Source: Gnetum montanum
Taxonomy: Eukaryota; Streptophyta; Gnetopsida; Gnetales; Gnetaceae
Direction of reading: 5' to 3'
DNA length: 64,000 bases
Assembly: GCA_015680685.1 (NCBI GenBank)
Contig: MNCI01026334.1
Location: 1,187,051 to 1,251,050 of the forward strand
Shown here: positions 47,975 through 59,767 of the stretch, piece after piece
Layout: every line of letters begins with the position of its first letter
How positions within the stretch are numbered: position 1 is the stretch's first letter
Translations under genes and position numbers: made by a program
Notes under the pieces: model-generated
Seen by the model: the letters and a program-made list of their open reading frames with translations, nothing else
The model's database searches: none
What the model was told of the DNA's origin: nothing

Positions 47975-50900
47975 TTCCACCAACCTTTAACGTATTATCC
48001 AAGTAGAACTCCACCACAAACGATTGAGCAACATCAATAGTGGCAGCACCTACAATCATGGGGAATACCACCACCAAGGCAACAATATCCTTATCGGCAA
48101 CCTGACCCATATGGATATTACGTGCAACATCCAATCTCTCCACGTGACTCTGTTGGTTATGTTACTCCCCAACATCACTACCAAGCCCGCGAGTACTATA
48201 GGACTCCCTCTCCTAGGGGCAATATTCCACAAGGGTACCATCCTTCAAATCTAGTCACATCTCTCCCACCAATAGCTCCATTACCACTTGCTCCAGCAAT
48301 GCAAGGTGAACTCCTTGCTCAGCCAAAACAACGCAATGCCACAAGGGTTGTTAATTCTCAACCTACTGTTGGTTCTAACAACCGTATGAAGAAAAGATCT
48401 TTCTTTAGAACCAACAGTTCAACCAAGCCTTTGCAACCCCAAGCGGCTGAGTCTTTGGACGTCTCCATATCAAGTAAAGCTTCAGAGCCCCCTTCGAACT
48501 TAACACCACATTCAATGCATACGGTCATGTTAACACATGTTGTTACTAATTGGATCAAAGCTAGTCACATTCTCAAGAACTTCTCTGATCTTGAGAGTCC
48601 CCTAATATATCTACAAATCATTGGGAATGAGCCATGCAAGGCTCTTTTGGATTCAGGTTTTGGTGTCAACCTAATATCCCAAGAAATGTATAAGGCTTGG
48701 AACTTGCCTCCATTAAAAAAGAGCAACATCCGTTTAGAGTTGGCCGACCAGTCCATCACTATCCACTTGAGATTAATGGAGGATATTGGTACCATTGTTT
48801 GTGGGTGGTCGTATCCAGTTGACTTCCTGGTGATCCAAGTGAATAACAGTAAGGGGGACTTCCCAATCATAATGGGAAGGGCATGGCTAAGCACTATCAA
48901 TGCATGCCTAGGAATCTGCGATCTTTCCCTAGAAATATCTAAGGAAAATGTTTTTAGAAAGATTGAGAAGAAGAAAGTTCCATGCATCGCATACAATGAC
49001 ACAAGGTGTAATTGCGTGCATAGATCATGGGTTGTGCAAAGTCTAACATCTCCTGCATGCAATCAGTGTGCATAAACGATCAATATATAAAGGTGCCTAT
49101 ATGCAGCAGCCACACGACAAGAAGACTCCGAGTGGCTAATAGCTGATCAAAAAATTAGCTCACTTATATGCATGGAACTAACTAAGGGTTTGAATTGCGC
49201 TTACATAGATAGCATAGATGCATTAGAGCAAGTCCACCTCCAACTTCCAAGTCCTAACTTAGAAAACATCAATTGGGGGAAGTTGGAAATTCCTAAGAAA
49301 TTTAAACAAGAGCCCCTAGAGCTAAAACCATTGTCCATTGGTATGGAATACATGTTTCTTAAGAATGGAAAACTGGTAATCATCAATGCAAGACTTGCTC
49401 TGCAACAAAAAGAGAGTTTGATAAAGGTAATAAACAAGTGGTCAGAAGCCTTTGCCTGGTCATATCTAGAATTAACTAGAATAGATCCTAGGATATGCCA
49501 GCATAGGATTTACGCTAACTCCTCCATGAAGTCTCAAAAACAACCACAGAGGCGATTGAACCCAAAGTTGAAACAATTAGTAAAATAAGAAATCGAATAG
49601 CTTCTAAAGGCTGGGTTCATATACCCCATTGCTGATAGCGAATGGGTTAGCCCCTTAGTAATCGTGCCTAAAAAGGGAGGCAAATGGAGGATGTGCATAT
49701 ATTTTAGGCTATTAAACATGGCAACATTCAAGGATCACTTTCCGTTGCCATTTGTTGACCAAGTGTTAGACACAATTGCATGGCATCGCTATTATAGTTT
49801 TCTGGATGGATATAGCAAATACAACCAAATACAAATAGCCCCAGAAGACCAAGCCAAAACTACGTTCACCAGTCCTTGGGGAACATTTGCATACACACAA
49901 ATGCCATTTGGCTTGTGTAATGCCCCTGCAACATTCCAATGCTTAGTTCTAAGCATATTCCAGCAACAGATAGGAAATGGTATGGAAGTCTTTATGGATG
50001 ACTTCTCCACTTATGGAGCAAGCTTTGATTAAGCCTTGGACTGATTAGAGCAAGTGCTGAAAAGGTGTGTAGAAACTAATTTGAGGCTCAATTAGCAAAA
50101 AAGCCATTTGATGGTCCAAGAAGACGTAGTACTTGGGCATAAAATCTCACATGTAGGGATAAAGGTAGATCTGGAGAAAATCAAAGTCATCCAAGGAATT
50201 ACCCATTAATTGGAAACTGTCAAAGACATTCGGTCATTCCTTGGACACACTGGCTACTATAGGAGATTCATAGAGAACTTTTCAAAGATTGCCAAACCAT
50301 TGGTAAAGTTAATGAAAAAGGACATACCCTTCGAGTGGACTAGGGAATGCGTACTAGCTTTCTAAACTCTGAAATAGAAGCTGGTAGAAACACCCATTCT
50401 ACAAGCTCCTGACTGGTCCAAACTATTCCATGTCATGACTGACGCATCCAACTATGCCTTAGGAGTCGTACTTACACAGTTAGATGACCAAAAATGTCCT
50501 TATTACATCCACTGTGCAAGTAAAAGTATCACTAGTGCACAGCTCAACTACACTACTACAGAAAAAGAATTAATGGCTGTAGTGTTTGCACTAGAAAAAT
50601 TTAGACACTATGTATTGGGGTACAAAGTATTCATACACATAGATCATAGTGCAATCCGGTTCCTCATGAATAAGCCAATGGTAAGCCCCTGTATTATACG
50701 ATGGCTGGTAATCCCACAAGAGTTCAATTTAACAATGATCAATCGCAAGGGCACCAAGAATGTAGTTGTTGATCATTTATCTCGATTGAGTTGGGATAGC
50801 AAAGAGGATGAGTATCCAGTTTTCAATCATTTCCTTGATGAGTTCCTCTTTGCCGGTGTAGTGAATAACCAATCACCCACGGAGACAAACTGGTATTGTA

Positions 50901-52181
50901 GCATTCGTACCTATCTCCTTACCCAAAAAACACCATAAGAGCTAGACCTTAGGAAGAAACAACAATTTCTTCATAGAGCTAAGTAATTCATGGAGATCAA
51001 TGGACAACTTTACAAAGTATATCCTGATGGCTTGGTTCGATGGTGCATTCCCGATAGAGATCAACCAAGAGTTCTTCAAGATGCTCATGAGGGCCCTTGT
51101 GGGGGTCGTTATGCTGGGAGACAAATAGCCATCAAGATCCTGCTTGTAGGATATTATTGGCCTACCTTGTTTTGGGATATCCATCAATTCTTCTAATCTT
51201 GTGAGCACTGTCAACGTGATGGGGGAATGATTGTTAGAATGGAGGGTCTGCAATAATGGATTCAACCGTTAGAACCCTTTGACATTTGGGGAATTAATTT
51301 TATGGGGTCCATTACACCAATGTCCAATGGAAAATCTTACATCATAGTTATTGTAGACTACTTAACAAAATGGCCTGAAGTAGTTGCCGTTAAAGATTGC
51401 ACATCATCTACAATTGCACGATTTGTTCAACAAGAAGTTGTCAACAGGTTTGGTGTGCCATGTGTATTTATCTCAGATAATGGTACACACTTCATAGGTG
51501 CAACTTTTTGGAAGTTAATGCAATGCTTAGTGGTTGAGCACAAATTGACTCTCCCAAGCAAATGATCAAGCCGAGGTCACCAACAGGGAGATTACTAAGA
51601 TAATGACCAGAACCATTAGCAAGTATAGGCGAGACTAGAGCACTAAACTGAATGATGCTCTTTGGGCATACTGCTCCACATGGAAACTCCCTACAAGCTA
51701 CTGTTCCTATGAGTTAGTGTATGGAAAACTTCCAATGCTCCCTATCCAAACTGAGCTCCGTACACTAGCCATGACATGTGACCTCAACCTTGACCTTGAT
51801 CTAGCACAAAAACAAAGGTTGATGACTCTTAACTTGCTAGATGAGAATCGACTAGCTGCCTTATCATCTAATGAATTGCACAAGGTATTTAATAAATAAC
51901 ATCATGACTTGAAAATTAGGAAAGTTAAGTATCAACTAGGAGATAAGGTTCTCTACTAGAACCCCACACATGTGTCACAACGTACCAAATTTCAAACACC
52001 CTGGGAAGGACCTTACATTATCTATGCAACTTTCCCTTCAGGGGCCATGACCATATATAAACCTGAGAGCCCAGATAAGAGACTGTTAGTCAATGTGCAA
52101 CAAAAAAAACCTTTCCATGAGTTTAGGACAGCCATAACATATGCTACCTCTATAGGTGGGCAACCTTGCTCATTATTTTGA
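47975..52181 (+). pseudogene. pol of family D: linker, protease, RT, RNase H, integrase
   Basis: The linker is rich in Pro, Gln and Tyr. Protease ALLDSGFGVNLIS near 48645-48685 keeps DSG and sits in a 317-codon open stretch (48122-49075). RT: WRMCIYFRLLNM near 49690 (Asp of the IDFR motif changed to Tyr), QMPFGLCNAPATFQ near 49903, catalytic FMDDF near 49990-50005. RNase H at 50435-50800 is well preserved (TDASNYALG, TEKELMAVVFALEKF). Integrase: CGGRYAG then CEHCQRDG, GINFMG with the first Asp changed to Asn (near 51293), ISDNGTHF near 51472, then an 11-base deletion near 51550 that removes PYHP and shifts the frame before the Glu. The C-terminal domain continues in the new frame to 52181. 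Confidence 0.92.
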
Positions 52182-54110
52182 ATCTCCTCCTTCCAACTCA
52201 GTCATGGGGGAGATGGCCACCTCTGCTAACCATTGAAGGCCCTTAGTTCTTTCTAATTTTTTTTACACATTTTTGCTTTGCACATTTCTTTAATCTTTCT
52301 TGTTTTTTTACACCATCATTCATATTTTTACCATTTCTTTTTGTGATTACTTTATTTTGTTCATCACCAAATAAGTGTTCATGATGGTGGCATGAATAAT
52401 ACCATATTGATTGCTAATGTTTGGATTTTACCTTTGAAGTATGATGTTGATATTAAGGTATGGTTCTTTTGATTGAACAAGCAATGAGTCCATGTTGTTC
52501 ATACATTCATAAATCCTATGGTCTCCCTTGGCTTGGAACTGTATAGTCCCTTTCTCTAATAAAACTGTTAATGAATTGGTGGTTGGGTATTTCTCAGACT
52601 AAGGAAAGACTCAAAGAATGAAAAGGGTGTGAGTTCAAGGGGATTCTATGCATTTGTGTTGGCTATTCTCTTGAGTGCTGGGATGCTTTTTCTTTGGGTT
52701 TTCTACCATTTTGATCGTTCATCAAATCTCTAGAAGTTGAGTGCATAAAAATAAGTCTTTGCATGGTGTGGTTCTCACACAAAAAACACAAAAAAAAAAT
52801 AGTGAGAATTTAAAGCACACCCCTTAGACATAATAATGAACTTGGGCTACATGCACTAGTTATGGCACTGGAAAGACATGTTACCCATTCCTGAAGGTTC
52901 CCTCAAACTAAGGCCCTTTCTCGCTTCTTGATTCTCCATCTCGCTCTCCTCGGAATGGTGGTGACTTTTTGTAGAGGCATTCTTGTTGCTTCAAGAGGAT
53001 AGGTTGGTCAAATGTATTGATGCGAGGTCACTGAATGTGGTTTGTTGAGCCTAGATTTGGAATGAGTTCTACTTGGTTACATTAACCATGAGACACACAC
53101 AAGGGACTTTACACAACCTTGTTCTTGGGTTTCCATTCCATTCTCTCCTCTCCACCTTTCTTTTCCATTTTTCCTATCATTGCTGATTTTATCATTAGTC
53201 TATATCTTGGTTGATGCATTGTTTTTTCTTGGTAAGTTCTTGTAGGTAAGTTTTTAACTCTTGCTTCCAAATGACATTCCTAGAGCCTATGGACTCTTTG
53301 GTTTGTGGGTCTGTTAGGGCATCAAGGGCATGAGCCTGCTTTGGGGAGGACCCACTGACATTTCTTTTTGGTGCATTTGTTAACTTCTTTCCCTTAAACA
53401 TTTCCTACAATCAACAATTTTTTGTTTCATCCCCATCTATGAGATCCATTTTATTGGCGTTGTCGTTGTTTCTTTTTTCCATCTTTCTTATTCTTTATCT
53501 TTTTCCATCCTATCGCTACCGGAGGTTCACTCTTAGTCATGGGGGCCCTGGCACAAATTTTTTTTTAATTTTTCCTAACCCCTACACCTTAGGTAGTCAC
53601 CAATGTTAAATCTCTAGAATTAGTATTTACCATAACCACAACTCAGCCAATGCACTTTACATCGAGGCAAGGTATCAACTGCATTGTGATTTATCTACCC
53701 TCGCTCATTGGTGACTATGTTGTGTGTGTAGATGGTGATCATACAACAATGGACTAGACCTAGAGGAAACACTCAGGATGGATCGGAACTGGAACGTTTA
53801 CGAAAGGAGTAAGATTGGTGGCGTGGCTATGGACAAACAACAGAAGGCGCAATCTTGGCATTGGTAGCAACACACTTTATTCTTTTTTCTCTCTCTCCTT
53901 CTCTTCTAGCTGCCAAATAAGGCTGGATGTCATTTATGTACAGTGTTCACCTTTGTGATCATGAACACTAATGCTGTCATGTATTGTATTGTTGATCCAT
54001 TCATCAGGCACGTTGAGTTTATCACCCCGTTCCACCGTCAATGATCATTCAGTCAATAATTTCATACCTTTTCAATATTTTGTAAGGAACTTGAGGACGA
54101 GTTTTCATTC
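52182..54110 (+). other. Post-integrase non-coding region of family D
   Basis: Collinear with 35990-37870 of family B. It has AGTCATGGGGG at 52200-52210 and 53535-53545, a GAAAGACATGTTACCCATTC motif at 52869, TTGGGGAGGACCCACT at 53341, and an acceptor-like TGTGTGTGTAG with ATG at 53732. No sustained reading frame is present. Confidence 0.6.
53732..53920 (+). other. ATG after splice-acceptor-like site, family D copy
   Basis: Counterpart of 37513-37695. 63 codons with one internal stop at codon 27 (TAA; TGA in family B). The hydrophobic end GAILALVATHFILFSL could be a membrane segment. It ends at AAATAA. Conservation between copies is at the DNA level and without codon-position bias, so it may be a relic of a third ORF or a non-coding signal. 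Confidence 0.3.
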
Positions 54111-54126
54111 AGTCATGGGGGTATAA
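54111..54126 (+). promoter_or_regulatory. Polypurine tract of family D
   Basis: AGTCATGGGGGTATAA directly precedes the 3' LTR start TGAACCGTGATATCG. Confidence 0.65.
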
Positions 54127-54735
54127 TGAACCGTGATATCGTGTCTGCAATATTGGATCCAACCATGCAATGTTGGATACCCGATATCGTGGCTTGCCTC
54201 TTTGTCTTTAAATAAGAGGTGACACCCTTGGTTTCCACATTAGGTAGTTAGTCCCTTAGCCAAACTCTTGTCATTTTTTCCCTCCAGAGTTAGAATTATT
54301 TCTGCATGCCCGCAGTAGGAGTCATAGAGTGAACAGATCTTTATTCGAGCATTGTGTACCTAAGCACACTTTGTGTACGACAATAAAGACGAACTTTATG
54401 ATAAACCTTGCAACATACAGAATAGATTAAATAGCGTTAATTATTATTTAATGCTTTCCTAGTTGATTAATGATTTCTCTCACCCTACAACTCTCTTAGT
54501 TAAATATACTCAGTACGACCAGTTCGAGCATGCATGTGGCACTTGGTAACCCAGTAACGATTAGCGTTTGGTAATCCCAGTAGTGTTGCACTGGTTCAGG
54601 ATGTGTACGACAAGTGGGAACAAATACTGGTGTTAGGAGTAATTAGAACTTAGTTAATGAGTAGTTAAATTAGATTAGTTACTTAGTTATCTCTCTCCCC
54701 CTCCTTACTAGCGCAGGATATAAAACACATAAAAG
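54127..54735 (+). mobile_element. 3' LTR of family D, truncated by a gap
   Basis: 609 bases matching 45257-45882. GTGATATCGTG, CCGATATCGTGG and a TATA-like CTTTAAATAAGAGG are present. It ends at ACACATAAAAG where the N-run starts. Confidence 0.9.
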
Positions 54736-54765
54736 NNNNNNNNNNNNNNNNNNNNNNNNNNNNNN
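54736..54765. other. Assembly gap (30 Ns)
   Basis: The N-run is a placeholder. By comparison with the 5' LTR, about 196 bases of LTR end are missing rather than 30. Confidence 0.9.
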
Positions 54766-56041
54766 CTATGTAAGTTCTATAAAATTTTTGTACAATGTCA
54801 CCTCTCCCTCTATTAAATATGTTAAAAATATCCAAATTTAATTTTTATTTGGACCACAAAGAATAAGAGATGCATAGGTAGTAGGTAAAGCACCCTTTAT
54901 TGAAATACGTTGCAAAGATCATGATTTAGTTTTTATATAGAATACCATGAACAAGAGATACATAGGTATTTGGTAAAGCATGAAAAAAAATGAAAATATT
55001 AGTTTTTTTCATTTTTGTAGAAAAAAATGCTTTGTTGGTGGATCAAAGGTTGTTTTTCTTTGAAATAGGACTGAAGGAGTATGGAAAGCATGAGTGGTTC
55101 TATTCTATTTTAACCATTACCAAAGAACTACATGGCCTTGATTCCTTTGTGAACATCATCATGAGGATATGTAGGCTTTTTTCCTAGTTCTGGCCACTGC
55201 CATTCTCTACAGAGTGGGGCATAGGACTAGATATGTTAAAGTAGGAATACATCTTAGCTCTTTTAAGGGAATAGTGTGGTGTGTGGTTGCTAGTGCTCTT
55301 TCTATGATTGTATATGTGTTTGTTTCTATGATCATATGTGTGTGCATCTCCATCTTGTTGTTCTGTTGTTTGTATGATTATTTTAGATGGGCTATGCCTC
55401 TAACCTTGGAATAATGGGTTGTGTGCACCTATATTGTGTTGAGGCACAAACTCTCTCTTACTGTAGTTGATTTGGGATTCTTGGGTGGTGTTGTAAAGTA
55501 CTTTTTAAGGGTGGGCCAAGTAACAAATTTCCCCCAACTTTTAATGCTTCCTATTAATCAAGGTTAAGATATTAATTCTTTTTTCAAAAGCAAGATAATT
55601 CCATATTATATATTTAGATTTATGTGTCAAAGAAATTCATTTAAGATAAAAATATAATATTAGAGCAAAAAGTTTAAATGGTTTTTCTTATTATATCTAG
55701 TATTAGTGAGCTATTTTGTTGAGCTGATATTTAATTGCATTATACAAATGTAATGATCTCTGCAGCAACATTGCCTAGATGTGTAGAAATGATGCTTACT
55801 GCATTAAATAAATGGATTCTCCTTCAAGGACACCATGAATATGCCTCATTGGGTGATACTAGAATAAATTATTAAGGGGAAAACAAAAGCAATCTTCATC
55901 AATATGATGGCTAAAGTCTGGAACGTCCATATTCCCTCAATCCCATCAACTCAAACCCTGGGATTGGGGCAAAGATATAGGTCGTTTTTCACAGAACATA
56001 AATACGCCTGTTTGGCCTTGAAAGGGGAACGCCAAGGTGGT
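54766..56041. other. AT-rich intergenic sequence, 3' side of the second RING-H2 gene
   Basis: No recognised gene. The frames 54990-55187 and 55214-55414 have no family resemblance and lie in strongly biased sequence. The last 200 bases before 56042 are probably the 3' untranslated region of the minus-strand gene. Confidence 0.45.
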
Positions 56042-56578
56042 TTACTTCGTGAGAGCAGAGAGATGAGACAAAGAAATTTTTGACACAAGGATTTCACAAC
56101 AATTCATTCTTGGGAGGGAGGGACGACGCTCAAAAACATGAGCAGCGGTGCGGCAAATGGGACACAGCGGACGAAGAGCCAGCCATCGATACGCACACTG
56201 TAAATGAAACCAGTGATTGCATGCAGGAATACGCAGACATTCCTCGCCCGCATAAAAATGTTGCAGACATACAATGCAATCCACATCCATATCAATAAAA
56301 CAAGATGATGATGATGATGATAATGCCTGCCCATGCACATGTTCAGTGTTCTTGGAATTTGGCTGGAATTTGAAGGTCGGCATTTGCTTCAATTCATCCT
56401 GCGATAGTCCTGTTGCTGCTGCTGTTGTTTCAGGCACATTTGGTGCCGATGCAGCAGCGGCCATTCTTCTTCTGCAATTGCATGAGACCCAAACGTAGAT
56501 TGATGATATAATTACAACGATTACGCACAGGGACACCAATCCTAGCAACATGCGCTCGCCTTCAATTTCCATTGCCAT
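56042..56578 (-). CDS. RING-H2 E3 ubiquitin ligase, ATL-like, second copy
   Basis: Intronless, 178 aa from the ATG at 56578 (MAMEIEGERM; a second ATG follows at 56572; the open frame extends to 56584 without ATG). One membrane segment at about residues 10-33 (MLLGLVSLCVIVVIISSIYV) followed by a basic stop (CNCRRRM). GLSQDELKQMP at 57-67 is the ATL-type GLD motif. The RING-H2 is complete: C101, C104, C120, H122, H125, C128, C139, C142. The CFID(M/V)D lead-in and CLQxFxAGxECLRIPxC core are shared with 42775-43269, so the two are paralogues. A 36-residue tail follows the RING. The leader holds a CAA repeat just before the ATG. The expected role is membrane-linked ubiquitin ligation; the target is unknown. 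Confidence 0.92.
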   Translation of the reverse strand: MAMEIEGERMLLGLVSLCVIVVIISSIYVWVSCNCRRRMAAAASAPNVPETTAAATGLSQDELKQMPTFKFQPNSKNTEHVHGQALSSSSSSCFIDMDVDCIVCLQHFYAGEECLRIPACNHWFHLQCAYRWLALRPLCPICRTAAHVFERRPSLPRMNCCEILVSKISLSHLSALTK

Positions 56579-58767
56579 TGCCAATTGTTATTGTTGTTGT
56601 TGTTGCACCAGATTTTTGTAAATGGAATTCCACACACCACAATGTCTCTGGAACCTAATTGCAGGCTTTCATTGCACTGATTGCAGAGGTTTTATTCCAC
56701 GATCTGGGTACATGAAAGTTCTTAGAGAGGTTCGTTGCTGGTGTGTGTTTTTTTGCATGATTCGAATGTTTGACCGGGACTCTGCCTGAGGGTTGGATTA
56801 TCTGTTTTCTGGGTGGGTTTGAGGACAAGGAAATTGTTTCGTTTTACACGGCATGCTCTGAATTTGAGAGGGTGCAAGTCCTCGTGTCATGAATTTGTGT
56901 TTGTATTCGTAATATGTTAAATTGCAACGTACATAAACATGTTCAATTTGGTGGTTGCAAGTTGCAGGTACATCCACGGAAATCGGAGTACGGTTGGTGA
57001 CTCGCATCACATGGTTCGCTTCCCCCGATTTATTTTGACTCGTCGTTTCTTTGTTGATGGTGGCACCTGGCAAGGACTGGATGGAATAATTCAAGGAGTT
57101 GAAATCTTGAGCGAAAAAATGAATTTAATCTACCATCAATGGGCAATAGGTACTGCAATCATAAATGTGAATTAGAGTTGGCATAGAGACTAATCAGACT
57201 CTTTCATGGCTTTTCAGCAACGACTGGTTTTCAAGACAAATTTCGCCTAGTTTCATTAAAAATTCATTCCGTTATGTTATATCCCTTACTTTTCACATCA
57301 AAATTAACATATGAAATTTTTTCAAGTACACATTTGCTATTGGGTCAAGTAGAAGGTTTTAACATAGATGTAGTTTAATGTAGAAGGTAAGAGATAAATT
57401 TATTTATATCACATTACATCTAACAAACTAGATGTAGAAGCTCATAATCTCTTAATCGCTATTCCAAAGAGTATCCAAATGCTATTATTAGCAAGCTTCA
57501 CTTAAGTTCTCATTATCTTAGAATTGAAAGTGGAAGATGAATTCAACTCTTTTGAGAAGAGTGTATTTGTAGGTTGTGCAAATTGAGAGCCCTTGAAGAT
57601 GAGTTACATGTGTTTCTTTCTAGTGTTATAACTACCCATTTGAGACAACATTATAATGTTATAGCAAAAAGCTTATATGATTTGTATTTGTTAGTCCCAT
57701 TGGTACTTGGTCAATTTGTAGACTTTATCTTTATTTTCATAAAATGTAATATTTGTCTAATAGATCTTATGGGTATCTGGACATAATAAAGTTTCAATTT
57801 CAATATTAAATCATTTTTTACATGATATTTATGATTACAATTTGCAAAATGCAACCATATACTTTAACCTATTATTTTAAAAGATATGATACAAGGCATC
57901 TCTTGTAATATAAGGATAAGAATACGAAATATAATGTACAAACCATTTATAGATTAAGTAAAAAAATGTATTATGCAAAAGGATTATGTAAAGTGTGTAA
58001 TGGTATAAACAGTGTAACACATTGTATAACGCAGTCAATGATGATGTGAAAGGTTGCAACTCTTCCTTGTGGTGGTACTTGGGTGCTTGGTAAAGGGCTC
58101 AAATAGGAGTTGGATGGCCAAATCGAATAACGTGGGATCACCAGAGAAGCAGGACAAAAAGGATATGGCTAGTGCTTTAGCCTAAGGTATAGCTGACCTA
58201 ATGGAATTGTTGATTACTTCTAAGCCATGCTAAAGTACCAAGGTAGATTTTCACTTGGATTTATGTTCCAAAAACTCTAAATATTATCAATATACCTTTT
58301 CCTTTTCTATTTCTTGATTAAATTGTTTACACATTCTTTATTCTATGTTCCATTTGAATTCTTAACACAAGTGCACATGTTCATTGTACAGCTTCAAAAT
58401 GGTATCAAAGTAAGAAGATTATGTCATAAATGGTATCAAAGAAAGAAGATTATGATGGAACTTTGAAGGAGCAAAGTAAGAAATGAATATATTGAATATG
58501 GAATACTTGAATTTTATCAATAAAAAACAAGAAAAAAAATAAAGAAAGAAAATCAATTATCTAGAATAGGATAAGAAAACAAAAGTGTTTGATAATTAAC
58601 AAAATAGAAATTAGTACAATCTAGATCAGGATGATAATAAACCTTAGAATCAAGGTCCACCCTACATAAATATAAATTAAGATTATAATTCTAAAAGAGT
58701 TTCCAAAAACACTTACCAAATGAAGAAGGCATTATAAGTCCATGGATTTCCTTTCTAAAATTGTAAG
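56579..58767. other. Promoter side of the second RING-H2 gene and intergenic sequence
   Basis: 56579-56640 holds the leader, with CAACAACAACAACAATAACA on the minus strand. Beyond about 57200 the sequence is very AT-rich with no recognised gene; frames at 57574-57786, 57877-58059 and others look random. The family-E LTR starts at 58768. Confidence 0.4.
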
Positions 58768-59604
58768 TGATGAATTGTATTTTTCCTAGCTCCAATATCG
58801 AGGCCCAAGAAGCAATGTTAGATATTCAATATCATGGGATGTGTGTTGGCCTATAAATATAGTTCTTGGGCACATAGTTTGGGCAATAAGTTTTGTCATA
58901 GCATAGCAGAGCTCTTGCAGTTTCTTTTCTCCAAAGTTAGAATATTTTCCAAGGTGCTTGTAGCAGGAATTATTCAGTGTATAGATCTTTATTCGAGCAT
59001 TATTGTACTTGAGCACAACAGTGTGTGCGACAATAAAGATGAGCTTTCTGATCAAACCTTGTAGCACCTTAGCTAGACTAGTTATTGTATTTATGCATTT
59101 AATGTTTTGCGCAATTTCCTTTAATGCTTTGAAGTAATTAAGCTAAATTAAGCTACTTAGATAAAATAGCGATCAATTAGCACATAAGTACAACTGCTTC
59201 GAGCATGTGCATAACACTTGGTAATCCCAGCAATGCTTAACGTTTCGTAACAACGATATACGTGTTTAGGATGTGCATGGAAAGTGGGACCAAATACTTA
59301 TGTTAGGATAGTTAGTTATTAATTGGCGATTAGATTAGTTAAATTGATTCATAAATTAAGTTTCAACTTGTTGTTAATCATAGATGAATAAAATATAAAA
59401 TAATAAAAATCATGTGCCTCAATTACACTTAATCATACACCTAAGATCCACACGTGTAGTTGGGAAGACAATGATTGTCATAATTAGATTTCATGTCTTG
59501 GAACGAGTGTATTTAGGAACTTAAGGTCTATGGAATTCAACCAGATCACACATGAATGCTTGTGATTCGTATGGTTGGGGGTAGAGGTACCGTGCCGCTC
59601 ATCA
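58768..59604 (+). mobile_element. 5' LTR of family E
   Basis: 837 bases, TGATGAATTG to CGCTCATCA. CCAATATCGAGG and CAATATCATGGG precede CTATAAATATAG. ATAGATCTTTATTCGAGCAT and GACAATAAAGATGAGC align with all other families. It is related to the solo LTR at 2140-2906. Confidence 0.88.
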
Positions 59605-59605
59605 T

Positions 59606-59623
59606 TGGCACCATTTCTGAGGA
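59606..59623 (+). promoter_or_regulatory. Primer-binding site of family E
   Basis: TGGCACCATTTCTGAGGA, a diverged tRNA-Asp-type site. Confidence 0.75.
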
Positions 59624-59767
59624 CCTTTAGTTTGTTACATGCGCTATCTAGGACTTAGTAAAAAATTATTTAAGATCATTGGAATGAACCCTAAAGTCAT
59701 ATAATACATCAAAATAACTACAATAATTATAAGAAAGCACACTACATTTTTTATCTTCTAATACAAG

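Larger units (their letters stand above)
45257..54735 (+). mobile_element. Family-D Athila-like LTR retrotransposon between the RING-H2 genes
   Basis: 5' LTR 45257-46078, primer site, gag-pol in one frame, non-coding stretch, polypurine tract, and a 3' LTR from 54127 that runs into a gap of 30 Ns at 54736. From the 5' LTR, about 196 bases of the 3' LTR are hidden there. Sequence after the gap starts CTATGTAAG, matching the last four bases of the ACTAT pentamer before the 5' LTR, so the target duplication probably straddles the gap end. Stops and one 11-base integrase deletion disable it. Confidence 0.9.
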
